NCBI RefSeq assembly: GCF_012927305.1
Contig: NZ_JABBGH010000002.1
Location: 186,001-250,000 of the forward strand
DNA: 64,000 nt
Reading direction: 5' to 3'
Source of the DNA: Hymenobacter polaris
GTDB taxonomy: Bacteria; Bacteroidota; Bacteroidia; Cytophagales; Hymenobacteraceae
Under the pieces are notes generated by a model that was given only the letters and a program-made list of their open reading frames with translations, searched no databases and was not told the origin of the DNA. The translations under genes and the position numbers were made by a program. Positions 38,931 through 48,263 of the stretch are shown one piece after another (positions within the stretch are counted from its first letter, which is position 1; each line of letters opens with the position of its first letter).

Positions 38931-40142
38931 TTACTCCACGGCCAGCACCAGGCCCTTGAGGTAGGCGCCCTCGGGGTGGAAGAGGCTCACGGGGTGGTCG
39001 GCGGGCTGGGTGAGGCGGTGCAGGATGCGCGCCGGCCGCCCGGCCTCGATGGCGGCGGCCAGCACGGCGCCTTCAAACAGCTCGGGGCTAACCACTTGCG
39101 AGCACGAGAAGGTGAACAGCAGCCCGCCCGGCGCCAGGTGGCGCAGGCCGGCCAGGTTGAGGCGCTTGTAGCCCATCAGGGCGTTGTGGCGGGCGCTCAG
39201 GTGCTTGGCGTAGGCCGGTGGGTCCAGAATAATGAGGTCGTAGGGCTGCTCGCTCGCCGGGTTTTTGAAGAAGTGCTGCACGTCTTGCGCAAATGCCTCG
39301 TGGCGGGCCTGGTAGCCGCTCAGCTCCACGTTGCGCTCGGTCAGCTCGATGGCGCGCTTGCTGGCATCCACGGAGTGCACCAGCGCGGCGCCGGCCGCCA
39401 GCGCGTACACCGAGAAGCCGCCCGTGTAGCAAAAGGTGTTGAGCACCCGGCGGCCGGGCGCGTAGCGGGCCAGCAGCTCGCGGTTGTCGCGCTGGTCGAT
39501 GAAGAAGCCCGTTTTCTGGCCCGTTTCCCAATCCACGGCAAACTGGTGGCCGTTTTCGTGCACCAGGTGCTCGTGGCCGCTGGCCTCGCCCAGCAGGTAG
39601 CCGTTGCGGGCGTCGGGCGCCGCCTGGGCGGGCACGGTTTCGGCGCTCTTGTCGTAAATGGCCCGCACGTCGTCGCCCAGTACGGCTTTAATGGCCGCCG
39701 CTAGCTCGTGGCGGGCGTAGTACATGCCGGGGCTGTGGGCCTGAATAACGGCCACGTCGCCGTACACGTCCACGATGAGGCCGGGCAGGCCGTCGCCCTC
39801 GCCGTGCGCCAGGCGGTACACGTTGGTGGGGGCGGCGGGGCTAGGGCCGCTGGCTAGCCCTAGGCGCTGGCGCAGCTGGTAGGCGTTGCGCAGGCGCGCT
39901 TCCCAAAAGGCGGGGCTGGGCAGCTGGGCCGCGGGCCCGAAGTCGAACAAGCGCACCGCGATGGAGCCGCCCGGCGAGAAATGCCCGGTGCCCAGCAGCT
40001 CGCCGCCGGCGGCCTCTACGCGCACAGCCTCGCCCTCGCGGGCCTCGCCCAGCAGGCGGGCAATGGCGCCCGAAAATACCCAGGGGTGGCGGCGGCGGGG
40101 CGACTGGTCTTTGCCGGGCTTGAGAACGACGGTAGCGGGCAT
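38931..40142 (-). CDS. rlmI: Class I rRNA large-subunit methyltransferase (RlmI-like)
   Basis: A 403-aa protein with an N-terminal PUA-like domain (VVLKPGKDQSPRRRHPWVFSG, EGEAVRVEAAGGELLGTG), a central region (VYRLAHGEGDGLPGLIVDVY) and a Rossmann methyltransferase: WETGQKTGFFIDQRDNR, motif I LNTFCYTGGFSVYAL, motif II VHSVDASKRAIEL, motif IV IILDPPAYAK. This layout matches RlmI, which methylates C5 of a cytidine in 23S rRNA. A catalytic cysteine is expected near the C-terminus (LFTFSCSQVV). It stands alone, convergent with the thioesterase. Confidence 0.92.
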   Translation of the reverse strand: MPATVVLKPGKDQSPRRRHPWVFSGAIARLLGEAREGEAVRVEAAGGELLGTGHFSPGGSIAVRLFDFGPAAQLPSPAFWEARLRNAYQLRQRLGLASGPSPAAPTNVYRLAHGEGDGLPGLIVDVYGDVAVIQAHSPGMYYARHELAAAIKAVLGDDVRAIYDKSAETVPAQAAPDARNGYLLGEASGHEHLVHENGHQFAVDWETGQKTGFFIDQRDNRELLARYAPGRRVLNTFCYTGGFSVYALAAGAALVHSVDASKRAIELTERNVELSGYQARHEAFAQDVQHFFKNPASEQPYDLIILDPPAYAKHLSARHNALMGYKRLNLAGLRHLAPGGLLFTFSCSQVVSPELFEGAVLAAAIEAGRPARILHRLTQPADHPVSLFHPEGAYLKGLVLAVE

Positions 40143-40268
40143 AGCTTTTAGTGCTTAACGAGTAGTGCGTAATGGCGGTCGAAGCCGCAAAGGTCGCACC
40201 GCAAGGCTGCGCGGAATGCCAACGTGCCAGTGGTCGGTAAGCACCTACTGCCTGCTACTTGCTCAGCA

Positions 40269-40715
40269 CTAAGTATTAAACACCCTCTTGTACACCGGGC
40301 CGCGCAGCCGGAACTGCCCCCACATGGCGGGGTAAATGAGGTAGTCGAGCCAGGCGCGGCCGGTGCTGAAGGTGATGTCCTCCACGATGACGCTGCCGCC
40401 CCTAGGCCCCCCTGGCTCGATGAGGTGGCGGTGGCGCCACTGGCGTAGCGGCGCGGGCAGCTCCTGGCCCTCGTCCACGAAGTAGTGGGTACCGTCGGGC
40501 AGCACGCCGTCGTCGGTGATGCGCGACACCCAGCGCCAGCGCTTCGGGCCCAGGCGCAGCTCAATGGCCACCGTGTCGCCGGTGCGGTTGCCGTCGTAGC
40601 GCAGCAACCGAGACTTGGGGAAGGGCGGGGCCAGGGCCTCGAACAGCGCCTGGGTGAAGCCCGCTGCTACCTGGGCCGGCGGCTGGCCCACCGGAAAGCG
40701 AAGAAGCAAGTGCAT
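40269..40715 (-). CDS. SRPBCC-family ligand-binding protein, last gene of the cytoskeletal/motor operon
   Basis: A 148-aa single-domain protein. MHLLLRFPVGQPPAQVAAGF, VAIELRLGPKRWRWVSRITD, HYFVDEGQELPAPLRQWRHR and the C-terminal VIVEDITFSTGRAWLDYLIY match the START-like SRPBCC fold (ligand-binding subgroup), which binds hydrophobic molecules in a deep cavity. Ligand unknown. Its ATG at 40715 lies only 13 bp beyond the MotB-like stop, so it is probably co-transcribed with the operon upstream; whether it belongs functionally is open. A longer upstream frame exists but reads through the MotB-like gene. Confidence 0.72.
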   Translation of the reverse strand: MHLLLRFPVGQPPAQVAAGFTQALFEALAPPFPKSRLLRYDGNRTGDTVAIELRLGPKRWRWVSRITDDGVLPDGTHYFVDEGQELPAPLRQWRHRHLIEPGGPRGGSVIVEDITFSTGRAWLDYLIYPAMWGQFRLRGPVYKRVFNT

Positions 40716-40728
40716 GGCCCCTATACGG

Positions 40729-41415
40729 CTAGCGGGCCCTAGGGGCCGGCGCGCTGTCGAGCGAGCCAATCTTGGGTTGAATCTGGATGATGAAGCGCTT
40801 GTTGAGCTGCTCCTGCTGGTAGCCGCCGTAGCGGCCGGCGCCGCGGTAGCCACTGCCGGCGGGCAGCACCTCAATGTTTTTAGGAAACTGCAAGCCCGCC
40901 TGCTGCCACAGGTACACCACGGCCAGGGCGCGGTTGTAGCTCAGCTCGCGCACGGCCTGCAAATCAGCGTTTTGGGGCGCGGTGAGCGCAAAATTGGGGT
41001 TCATGGCCGCCCGCCCCTCAATGATGACCAGGTACTGAATGCCGTCGTTGCGCAGGCTCTGCATCTGATTGAGCAGGAAGCGGCCGGCCTGCACCAGCGG
41101 CTGCTGGGCGGCGGGCGGCAAGTCGTAGCGGCCGGGCTGAAATAGCACGTCGAAATTCAGCTCGTAACGCTTAAACGTCTGGTTGTAAGTGAAGTAGCGC
41201 GAGTTGTCGAGCCGCTTCAGGGCCTCCTTTATCTCGTCAATCTTGCGCTTCTCGCGTAGCTGCACCTTCAGCTGGGCGTTGGCCGATTCCAGGTCCGTCT
41301 GCTTGTCGTGGAACAGCTTGTAGCTCAGCACGAACAGCACCAGCATGATGAGGAACAGCGCCGTCATCAAATCGACGTAGCTGGGCCAGAAGAAGTCGCG
41401 GCGGCTTTGGTTCAT
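40729..41415 (-). CDS. MotB/ZorB-like membrane protein with OmpA-type domain
   Basis: A 228-aa protein. One N-terminal TM helix in the sequence FFWPSYVDLMTALFLIMLVL; Asp15 lies where the proton-carrying Asp of MotB (YADFMT) sits. A coiled segment (about 38-66, LESANAQLKVQLREKRKIDE) follows, then an OmpA/peptidoglycan-binding-like domain: FDVLFQPGRYDLPPAAQQPL, IEGRAA, LSYNRALAVVYLWQQAGL, and NKRFIIQIQP at the end (compare RAxxVxxYL and NRRV in OmpA). It directly follows the MotA-like gene, as in motAB and zorAB. Probable role: stator subunit that couples proton flow to movement or force in the envelope (inference). Confidence 0.85.
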   Translation of the reverse strand: MNQSRRDFFWPSYVDLMTALFLIMLVLFVLSYKLFHDKQTDLESANAQLKVQLREKRKIDEIKEALKRLDNSRYFTYNQTFKRYELNFDVLFQPGRYDLPPAAQQPLVQAGRFLLNQMQSLRNDGIQYLVIIEGRAAMNPNFALTAPQNADLQAVRELSYNRALAVVYLWQQAGLQFPKNIEVLPAGSGYRGAGRYGGYQQEQLNKRFIIQIQPKIGSLDSAPAPRAR

Positions 41416-41432
41416 GGGAGCGTCTAGGCAAT

Positions 41433-41527
41433 AAGGCGGTCATGCTGAGCTTGCCGAAGCATCTCTATCACGCTGCCTAGGGTCTCGTTCGGTAGAGATG
41501 CTTCGGCAAGCTCAGCATGACCGCCTT
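41433..41527. repeat. REP-like family A palindrome (copy 2), MotA/MotB-like gap
   Basis: AAGGCGGTCATGCTGAGCTT then GCCGAAGCATCTCTA; the right arm GTAGAGATGCTTCGGCAAGC then TCAGCATGACCGCCTT is its reverse complement. The loop contains a CCTAGG site. It occupies most of the 137-bp gap between two genes expected to be co-transcribed. Confidence 0.92.
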
Positions 41528-41552
41528 TTATGTTACGTTAACTAGTATCTTT

Positions 41553-43001
41553 CTACCCCACCAGGCGTTGCAGCCAGTTGCGCTGCGTCAGCTTCTCCAG
41601 CAGGGCGTTGGTGCGGTCGGTTTGGCGCAGCAGCTGCTCCTGTATCTGGCGGTTTTGCTCTAGGGGCTGCTGCAGGGCGGCCAGGGCCTGGGCGCTACGG
41701 CGGGCCTGCTCTTCCTGCAGTTGGTTGAGGGCCCGCTGCTGGGCGGGTAGCTGCTGAAACGGATTCAGGTACTCGGTGATTTTCTGGTAGATGTTATCCT
41801 GGTTGAGTTGGCGGAAGTAGGCGCCCCACTGCGCGTGGGCCGCCTGGGCCTGGGCCTCAAACTCCTCGCGGCGGCGGGTCAGCACCTGGTTCATTTGGGC
41901 GGCGTCCTCGCTCAGGGCCTGGTTTACGCCCTGGCTCATCTTGGCCAAGATGGCCTGGTGCTGCCCAAAAAACTGCGCCTGCTCCCGAATGCGGGCGTCG
42001 TGCTCCTGCAAATACTGCGGTACCAGGTTCAACGATTTTTCGAGGCTGCCTAGCCGGTCGAGCAGGGCCGTGACGGTGCGGGCCGTGTCGGCGCCCTGCT
42101 GCACGCTCACGTTCAGCGCCTGCTGGTACCCTAGGAACTTCTCAAACGAAGCCGCACTCTCGTCCACCCGGTCAAATACCTTGATGGTGGCGTTGGCTAG
42201 CTCGGTGTAGCCGATGGTTTGTAGCTTCTCCAGGAAGTCTTTTTGGATGCTGATATTCTCGGTAATGCGCCCGATAAGCGGCGTAAACTCGGCCACCTTG
42301 GCAAAGAAATCTTGCTGAATCTTGGCGAAGAAATCCTGATTGAACGTGTCGAGCACGCTCTTCAAGTTGCTCATGCTCTGCTGCATGTCCGAGTTGAGGC
42401 GCGGCAGCAGGGCCCGCTGCAAGAAGCTGTAGTAGTCGTTCTTGAGGCGGTCGCGGCGGGCCCGGGCCCCTTTTAGCAGCTGGTTGCCCCCTAGGGTCAG
42501 CAGCAGGCCCATAAAACTGCCGCCCATGGCAATGAGCACGCCACCCAGAAAGTGCGTCACGTCGGCGTTGCCGAAGCTGGTGCCCGCACTGCTGAGTGGG
42601 TTTACTAGCGCCAGCAGCCCGATAATGGCTCCTAGAAACGTGCCCAGCAGCCCTAGGTACAGGGGAGTCGAGAGCTGGGCCTGAATCTCCTCGTCGAGCA
42701 GCGTGGCCTCGCGCTCCGAAATGTCGCGCAGGGTGTTGAAGTCGGCCGCCGCGCCCTTGTTGGCTTGCAGGTAGTCGTTGGTGTCGGCCACCACGCGCCC
42801 AAACTCGGGGCTGGCGCCGCCCACCGTCAGGGCGTCGTAGCTGGCGCCGTCGGGCGTGTAGGCGGGGCTCACCCCTAGGCGGGCCACCGGCGGATACATG
42901 CTGCCCACCCGCTCGATGAGTTGGCGGTTGCCCCAGAACACGAACAGCTGCCAGCCCACCAGGGCCAGAATAAGGACGATTTCGAGGAGTTGGAGGGTCA
43001 T
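41553..43001 (-). CDS. MotA/TolQ/ZorA-like proton channel protein with long cytoplasmic tail
   Basis: A 482-aa protein. TM1 at about residues 5-23 (LLEIVLILALVGWQLFVFW), TM2 at 115-134 and TM3 at 151-171; the pair YLGLLGTFLGAIIGLLAL and FLGGVLIAMGGSFMGLLLTL is the MotA/ExbB/TolQ channel signature. The remaining 300 residues are cytoplasmic, Gln- and Glu-rich, with heptad-like coiled-coil segments (SMSNLKSVLDTFNQDFFAKI, LNQLQEEQARRSAQALAALQ). Flagellar MotA has no such tail; ZorA of Zorya defence systems does. With the MotB-like gene next to it, this predicts a proton-driven rotary or pulling unit. ATG 43001 was chosen as the start of TM1. Confidence 0.85.
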   Translation of the reverse strand: MTLQLLEIVLILALVGWQLFVFWGNRQLIERVGSMYPPVARLGVSPAYTPDGASYDALTVGGASPEFGRVVADTNDYLQANKGAAADFNTLRDISEREATLLDEEIQAQLSTPLYLGLLGTFLGAIIGLLALVNPLSSAGTSFGNADVTHFLGGVLIAMGGSFMGLLLTLGGNQLLKGARARRDRLKNDYYSFLQRALLPRLNSDMQQSMSNLKSVLDTFNQDFFAKIQQDFFAKVAEFTPLIGRITENISIQKDFLEKLQTIGYTELANATIKVFDRVDESAASFEKFLGYQQALNVSVQQGADTARTVTALLDRLGSLEKSLNLVPQYLQEHDARIREQAQFFGQHQAILAKMSQGVNQALSEDAAQMNQVLTRRREEFEAQAQAAHAQWGAYFRQLNQDNIYQKITEYLNPFQQLPAQQRALNQLQEEQARRSAQALAALQQPLEQNRQIQEQLLRQTDRTNALLEKLTQRNWLQRLVG

Positions 43002-43021
43002 GGATGCACAGAGAGTAGTAC

Positions 43022-43114
43022 AAAAGAACGTCATGCTGAGCCTGCCGAAGCATCTCTACCGCGCCGCTAGTGTTCGGTAGAGATGCTTCGGCAGGCTCAG
43101 CATGACGTTCTTTT
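43022..43114. repeat. REP-like family A palindrome (copy 3), upstream of the MotA-like gene
   Basis: AAAAGAACGTCATGCTGAGC then CTGCCGAAGCATCTCTACC; the right arm GGTAGAGATGCTTCGGCAGG then CTCAGCATGACGTTCTTTT is its exact reverse complement (39 bp), with a 15-nt loop. Best-preserved copy in the window. Confidence 0.95.
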
Positions 43115-43149
43115 TTGGGTGTAATACGCGGCGGCTCGGTTCAGCACTG

Positions 43150-44418
43150 CTAGCTCACCACCAGCCAGGCGCGCTCCAGCACCTGCCAGCCGTCGCCTTG
43201 GCGTTGCAGCAGGCCGGGCTCGGCGGCTTCTACCAGGGTGGCGCGCCCTAGGGTCGGCTCGTACTCAAAAAACTGCTCGAGGCGCGTCAGCCCGTCGCCG
43301 ATGAGCATGGCTTGGTTGACGTGCGGGTTAAGCGTGAAAGAGGCCTGCGCGGGGTTATTGGGGTCGGGCAGCAGCATCAGGGCCAACTGGGGCAGCGGGT
43401 CGTCGGTCAGCTTGCGGTCTTCGAGGTAGGGCGTCTCGGGCACCGGGCCGTAGCGGGCGGGCGGCGCATCGGCCGCTGGCGCGGCTTCGGTCGTTGGGGC
43501 CGGGACGGCCTCGGCCGATGGGTGCGGCATTTCGGCTGGGGCCACGGGCGGCGCCAGGGCGGGCTCGGGCACGGCGGCCGGAGTACTAGCCAGGGCCGCA
43601 TCGGCCGGATTGGCATTTTCGTAGTGCAGAAGCTTGGCTTCCAGCTGCTTGATGTAGTGCGTTAGGCGCTGCACTTCATCTTGCAGCCGCAGTACTTCCG
43701 ACGAGTCGGGCGGGGTGGTGTTCATGCTGAAAGGGGTGGCTAAGGTTTCGGGCGAGCGGCGGCTGTGGTGGCGCGAGCGCGGCCGCAGCGCGCGCCGGGC
43801 CGCCGTTACCAGCGCGGCGCCCACCAGCACGCCCAGCAGGCCCGCCAGCCACGGGTGCCGGTCGAAAAAGCCGCCGCTCGTGGTGGTGGTGAGTGTGCCG
43901 GTGGCGGGCGCTGGCGCCGCCATAGCCGAGTCGTTGGTGGCCAGCACCGGCGGGGCGGCGCGGCGGGCAGTATCGGCGGCAGCGGCAGGCAGGGCGGCGG
44001 TAGGCGTTACTTTTTGCAAGGCGGCTTGCAGGGCAGGCAGGTCGAGCCTTTGCAGCCAGGCGCGGCTTTTGGGCGGCTGGCTGGCCTCGGCCAGGATGGC
44101 CTGCGCCACCTGGGCGGCCGTGGCGGGGTGGCCCGCGCCCAACTGCCGCACCACGTCGCCCCGCAGCAGGCCGATGCCGCTTTTCTCCTTTTTGCCTTCC
44201 TGGTTGAGCCAGCTCGTGAAGGCCGCGTTGGTGGGCCAGGCGGCCGGCTGCGGCGCCCTCGGCTTAGTATCGGCCCAGATGCGCTGGGCGGTGGCCGTCC
44301 ACACGCGGCCCTTCAGGCTGTCGTCGCGGGTGGCCGGGGCCTGGGCGTGGCCTAGGGTGCTGGCCAGCAGCAAAGGGGCGGCCAGCAAGAGGCGGTGGGC
44401 TTGGGCGGGTAAGGTCAT
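43150..44418 (-). CDS. Single-pass membrane coiled-coil protein of the operon, unknown family
   Basis: A 422-aa protein with no family I recognise. Signal peptide (RLLLAAPLLLASTLGHAQA), then about 170 extracytoplasmic residues (TAAFTSWLNQEGKKEKSGIG-like region, AQAILAEASQPP), one TM helix around HPWLAGLLGVLVGAALVTAA preceded by FFDR and followed by an Arg-rich stop (RRALRPRSRHHSRR), a short coiled coil (EVLRLQDEVQRLTHYIKQLE), a long Ala/Pro linker (about 290-345) and a C-terminal globular part of about 75 residues (LALMLLPDPNNPAQASFTLN, ERAWLVVS). The layout suits a bridge from periplasm to cytoplasmic partners. Start ATG 44418 chosen for the signal peptide. Confidence 0.7.
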   Translation of the reverse strand: MTLPAQAHRLLLAAPLLLASTLGHAQAPATRDDSLKGRVWTATAQRIWADTKPRAPQPAAWPTNAAFTSWLNQEGKKEKSGIGLLRGDVVRQLGAGHPATAAQVAQAILAEASQPPKSRAWLQRLDLPALQAALQKVTPTAALPAAAADTARRAAPPVLATNDSAMAAPAPATGTLTTTTSGGFFDRHPWLAGLLGVLVGAALVTAARRALRPRSRHHSRRSPETLATPFSMNTTPPDSSEVLRLQDEVQRLTHYIKQLEAKLLHYENANPADAALASTPAAVPEPALAPPVAPAEMPHPSAEAVPAPTTEAAPAADAPPARYGPVPETPYLEDRKLTDDPLPQLALMLLPDPNNPAQASFTLNPHVNQAMLIGDGLTRLEQFFEYEPTLGRATLVEAAEPGLLQRQGDGWQVLERAWLVVS

Positions 44419-44465
44419 GGAAAGGCGGGTGTTTGGATAGGATGGTGCTGGCCGAGTTTTATAAA

Positions 44466-44580
44466 CGAACGTCATGCTCATCTGGCGTCCGCCTGCCGAA
44501 GCATCTCTACCGCGTAGCTAATCCAAACGTTAGAATTACTTCCGCGGTAGAGATGCTTCGGCAAGCTCAGCATGACGTGC
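44466..44580. repeat. REP-like family A palindrome (copy 4), with an insertion in one arm
   Basis: The right arm CGCGGTAGAGATGCTTCGGC then AAGCTCAGCATGACG is intact. The left arm starts CGTCATGCTCATCTGGCGTC before resuming with GCCTGCCGAAGCATCTC, a 12-base interruption relative to other copies. Gap between the membrane coiled-coil gene and the actin/Hsp70-like gene. Confidence 0.9.
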
Positions 44581-44606
44581 TTTTTTAAGCTGACTGGTTT
44601 ATAACT

Positions 44607-47600
44607 CTACCCCGGCAGGCCGTGCAGCACCTGCGAGAGCACGTAGAGCGCGTTTTTGAAGGGCAAAAAGAACAGGGTTTCGGGTACGGGCTCGCCGGCG
44701 GGCAGCGTGTTGGCATATTGCTGGCGGGCCAGGTTGAACGAGTCGGCCAGGGCGGCTTGCAGCTCGTGCAGCACCAGGCCGGGCGGGTTTTTGATGCCTA
44801 GGCTGCTTTGGGCGGCTACTAGTTCGGGGTCGGTGAGCAGCAGCGTGAGGCAGCGCTCCACGTTGGCCAGCACGGCGGCTTTCACCTCCTCGGTGATGTC
44901 GCTCGGGAACAGCGGGCGGGCCTCGGTGGCGTCGAGGGCGCCGGTGCCGATGGGCTGCACGATGGGTGGCACCTGGGCCGTGCTCTCGGCGTCGAGGCCG
45001 GTGGCCAGCACGCCGCCGTTGGCGGTGGTTTGCTTGGGGTCGTCGGCCAGGATAATCTTGAAATTGGCCGGGGCGGGCGCGCCCATCACCTCGCTCAGAA
45101 TGCGGCTGGCCACTTGCTCGAGGGGCCGCAGGCTGCCGGGGCACAGCAGGCGCAAATACAGGCTGCCGCGGCCCGTGAAGCACAGGTAGCGCGGGGCCGC
45201 CAACCCGCGCAGGGCCGTGAGCTGCCCTAGGTGGTACACCAGCGCCCCGAAGTGCAGGTAAAACAGCACCCGCAGGTGCTGGGCGCGCAGCAGCCGCTCG
45301 CCAAACTGAAACTCCTTCTCGTAGTTAAACAGCAGACTAGCTACCTCTTCCGAGCCAAAGCTCGGGTTAGCCAGCACTACGCGCAGGCACTTCTGGGCCA
45401 GCTCGGCGGCCTTGGTGGTGGGAACCGGGTTTTGCGCCAGACTGTCGAGGCCAAAGCGCACCAGGCCGTTGTCTTTGCCGCCCCGCACTTCGGCCGCGCC
45501 GTCGCCCCACAGGTCGTTGCCGGCAAAGCGGAACGAGGTGCTGTAGGCCGGCTGGTGGCGCCTAGGGCCGCCCGGCGCGGCGGGCTGGTCGGCGTAAAAC
45601 AGCACGTCGGAAGTGCCGCCGCCAATGTCCACAAACGCCGCGTTCTCGCCGGGGCCAGGCGTGACGAGTCCGCGCCGCGTGAGGAAGAAATAGGGCGCCG
45701 ACGACTCGGGCAAATACGTAGTGGCGCGGTCGGTGTGAAATACCTCGCGGAACAGCCCGTCCCACTCGCGGCGGTACAACTCGCGGTTGAAGTCGCTGAA
45801 GCTCAGAGGTGCGAACCACACCACCTGGGTGGCGGCCAGGTTGCCGCCGTGCAGGGCCGCCTTGCAGCGGAAGAGCAGCAACATCTCGCGGAAAAACTCG
45901 CGCACGCGGTGGCGGGCCGCCTCGGTAGTTTCGCCCCACTTCAGGTTGGTGTGGTACGAGTCGCTGGTTTCCTCCTCGGTGTTGATGCCGAAGCCCACGT
46001 TCACGTTGGCCAGCAGCTTGGGCGTTTCGATGCTGAACGCGGCCGCCTCGCTGCTGGCCGTGCGGATGGGGAACTGGTAGGGCGAGCCGGCCGCGCCCAG
46101 GTAGGGCGGCACAAACTCGCGCTGCTGGTAGCGCTGCCAGCGCCGCAGCTGCACGCCGTGGGCGGGGTCGTCCTCGATGCCGCGGTAGAGGCGCTCGTAG
46201 GGCGAGTAGTCGATTTCCTCGGTCGGTTTTTTGAGCAGCGCCACCGGCGTGTCGTCGGGCTCGAACCCTAGGGGCTGGGGCGGCTGGCTGGGCGCGTCGT
46301 GGTAGGCCACGTGCGTGTTGGTGGTGCCAAAGTCGATGGCGAAGCGGAACGTCTTGGTGCCCTGGCGCACCTCGGGCCAGCGCGGCACCACCAGCGCCTG
46401 CCCGGCGGCCGGGGCCGGATTATTTACCCGCAGGTAATCGAAGTGGGTGCCGCGCACTTCGTAGTAGGTGCTGCCCTCGTCGCTGGCGGTTTTGGTGGTG
46501 CGGCGGTAGGCGGTGGCGCTCTGCTCGGTGCCGGTGCCCGACAGCAGGCGGCCCTGCACGCCAAATTCCAGCTCCACCGGCTTGTTCACCAGGCTCAGGT
46601 CGGTGTTGTTGGCGTCCACCAGCATCACCTTGTACCAGTCGTTGTACTGGGGTGCGTCGGCCACTTTCAGGAAGGGGAAAACCGACAAGCCCACGTTGGT
46701 CGTCAGCAGCCGCCCTAGGTCCTTGAGCTGCGGATTGGGGTAGTAGGCGCGTTCGTAATCAACCGTGAAGCCGCCCTGCACTGGCAGGCGCAGGCGCACC
46801 CGCACGCAGGCCGGCTCCAGCTCCAGCGTCAGCTGGGTGGCCAAGTCGTGGGTGGTGAAATAGTCAAAATACGCGGGCTTGATGGGCAGCAGCGGCCAGC
46901 AGGTGGGCCGGTAGCCCGAGGCCACCCGCACCTGCCCGGTCACGAAGCGCGCATCATCCACCTGATAGGGTACGGTCAGCAGCGTATCCTCCAGCAAGTC
47001 ATTGACCGTCAAGTAAGGGTAGTTCAGCTCGGGGCCGGGCAGGGTGCGCTCGGGCAGAGCCCTAGGATCGGCCACGGGCACCTTGGCGCCGCTGTCGCCG
47101 AGCAGCGTGTTGTTGTAGTACTGCTTGCCCGGCGCCTGCAAGCCCGGCCGCAGCACCAGCGGCAGGGGCGTAGGCAGGGGCCAGCTAGGCGTCGGCTGCC
47201 GAGTGGGCGCAATAGTGAAGTCGGAGCTGCGCACCACGCCCTCGTCGGGCCGCACGCGCAGCACCACGCCGGCCACCGCGACGGGGTTGCCCACGTGGTC
47301 GGTCAGCACCGGGTAGTTGCTGAGCTGGGCCGTGCCATCGAGGTCCCACTTATTGAGCAGGCTCGGGTCGAGGGCGTTGCGTACGGCCGGGGCCAGGCGG
47401 GCCAGCTCGCGGTCGGCCACAAACAGTTGGTACACATAGTCCTGAAACGCCCGCTCGCGCTGCCCTAGGGCCACGTAGCGCCCGTCGAAGTAGTGGCCGC
47501 CGCCCTCGGGCCGCTGCACCGGTAGCGGGGCCACGGCCGGCGCCGGAAAAAACAGCGTGAGCGGCGAAGTGCCGCCTAGCAGTTGCGGCGGCTGCTGGGG

Positions 47601-48074
47601 CGTGGCGCCCGGCCAGTACAGCAAGTGCAAATCGGCCAGGCCTGCAAAGCGCCGGTCGTTGAGGTACAGTGCCAGGGCCTGGGCCAGCGGGCGCGTGTGT
47701 GGATTGGCCTCTAGGGCGGCCAGCTCGGCCTGGCGGTTCCAGGTGCGCACCAGCAGGCGCTGGCCCGGCTGCCGCCGCTGGTAGTAGTTGAAGGTCAGCT
47801 CCCACAAATCCCAGAACTGGCCCACCAGGCGGTGATGCACCGTGTCGGTAGCCCCGCTGGCGCCCGGCCCGCTCACGTAAGCCAAGGCCGTCTCGACCAG
47901 GTGCAGGCGCGCAAACGGCGACGGAATGGCCACCGCCACGCGCTCGGCCCGCCCGCCCTCGGGGTCCTGGATGCCGCCGGAGCCTTCAATCTCGTTCCGG
48001 CCAAGTTTGCCGGTGCGGCCCCAGCCCTCGTGGGTGCTTGAGCCGGTGCGGTGCAGGCGCAGTATTTTGGGCAT
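44607..48074 (-). CDS. Giant protein with C-terminal actin/Hsp70-type ATPase domain
   Basis: An 1155-aa protein. The first ~570 residues are unrecognised, rich in aromatic and beta-type segments, with no signal peptide. From about residue 578 comes an actin/Hsp70/sugar-kinase ATPase core: phosphate-1 loop FRFAIDFGTTNTHVAYHD, phosphate-2 loop AAFVDIGGGTSDVLFY (about 812-827), and a late YLCFTGRGSLYLRLL resembling the adenosine loop. The insert between them (ETPKLLANVNVGFGINTEEE...) is longer than in DnaK. No peptide-binding domain or EF1-type tail follows, so a chaperone role is unlikely; actin-like assembly or an ATP-driven switch is more plausible. ATG 48074 starts MPKILRLHRTGS. Largest gene of the operon. 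Confidence 0.8.
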   Translation of the reverse strand: MPKILRLHRTGSSTHEGWGRTGKLGRNEIEGSGGIQDPEGGRAERVAVAIPSPFARLHLVETALAYVSGPGASGATDTVHHRLVGQFWDLWELTFNYYQRRQPGQRLLVRTWNRQAELAALEANPHTRPLAQALALYLNDRRFAGLADLHLLYWPGATPQQPPQLLGGTSPLTLFFPAPAVAPLPVQRPEGGGHYFDGRYVALGQRERAFQDYVYQLFVADRELARLAPAVRNALDPSLLNKWDLDGTAQLSNYPVLTDHVGNPVAVAGVVLRVRPDEGVVRSSDFTIAPTRQPTPSWPLPTPLPLVLRPGLQAPGKQYYNNTLLGDSGAKVPVADPRALPERTLPGPELNYPYLTVNDLLEDTLLTVPYQVDDARFVTGQVRVASGYRPTCWPLLPIKPAYFDYFTTHDLATQLTLELEPACVRVRLRLPVQGGFTVDYERAYYPNPQLKDLGRLLTTNVGLSVFPFLKVADAPQYNDWYKVMLVDANNTDLSLVNKPVELEFGVQGRLLSGTGTEQSATAYRRTTKTASDEGSTYYEVRGTHFDYLRVNNPAPAAGQALVVPRWPEVRQGTKTFRFAIDFGTTNTHVAYHDAPSQPPQPLGFEPDDTPVALLKKPTEEIDYSPYERLYRGIEDDPAHGVQLRRWQRYQQREFVPPYLGAAGSPYQFPIRTASSEAAAFSIETPKLLANVNVGFGINTEEETSDSYHTNLKWGETTEAARHRVREFFREMLLLFRCKAALHGGNLAATQVVWFAPLSFSDFNRELYRREWDGLFREVFHTDRATTYLPESSAPYFFLTRRGLVTPGPGENAAFVDIGGGTSDVLFYADQPAAPGGPRRHQPAYSTSFRFAGNDLWGDGAAEVRGGKDNGLVRFGLDSLAQNPVPTTKAAELAQKCLRVVLANPSFGSEEVASLLFNYEKEFQFGERLLRAQHLRVLFYLHFGALVYHLGQLTALRGLAAPRYLCFTGRGSLYLRLLCPGSLRPLEQVASRILSEVMGAPAPANFKIILADDPKQTTANGGVLATGLDAESTAQVPPIVQPIGTGALDATEARPLFPSDITEEVKAAVLANVERCLTLLLTDPELVAAQSSLGIKNPPGLVLHELQAALADSFNLARQQYANTLPAGEPVPETLFFLPFKNALYVLSQVLHGLPG

Positions 48075-48263
48075 GGTTCGTAAAGAAGCTAATAGGTAGG
48101 GCGCTGCCAATCAAGCAGTTGATTTTGACGCGCAATCCGAAGTTTTTAAAAAGGGTACACCGCAGTATAAAGTCAGTACTCACGGGTACAAAAGCACGGG
48201 CGAGTTCCAAGAGCAAGCCGAGGGCTGATTATGAGGAAAGAGGCCCCAGGGCCCGCTATGCGA

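Noticed and set aside
45231-46271. 346-aa plus-strand open frame
   Set aside because: Antisense to the ATPase domain of the 1155-aa gene, whose phosphate loops are clear; no recognisable features of its own.
44607-48074. DnaK chaperone
   Set aside because: Only the ATPase-type loops are shared; the substrate-binding domain is missing and the 570-residue N-terminal part is unrelated.
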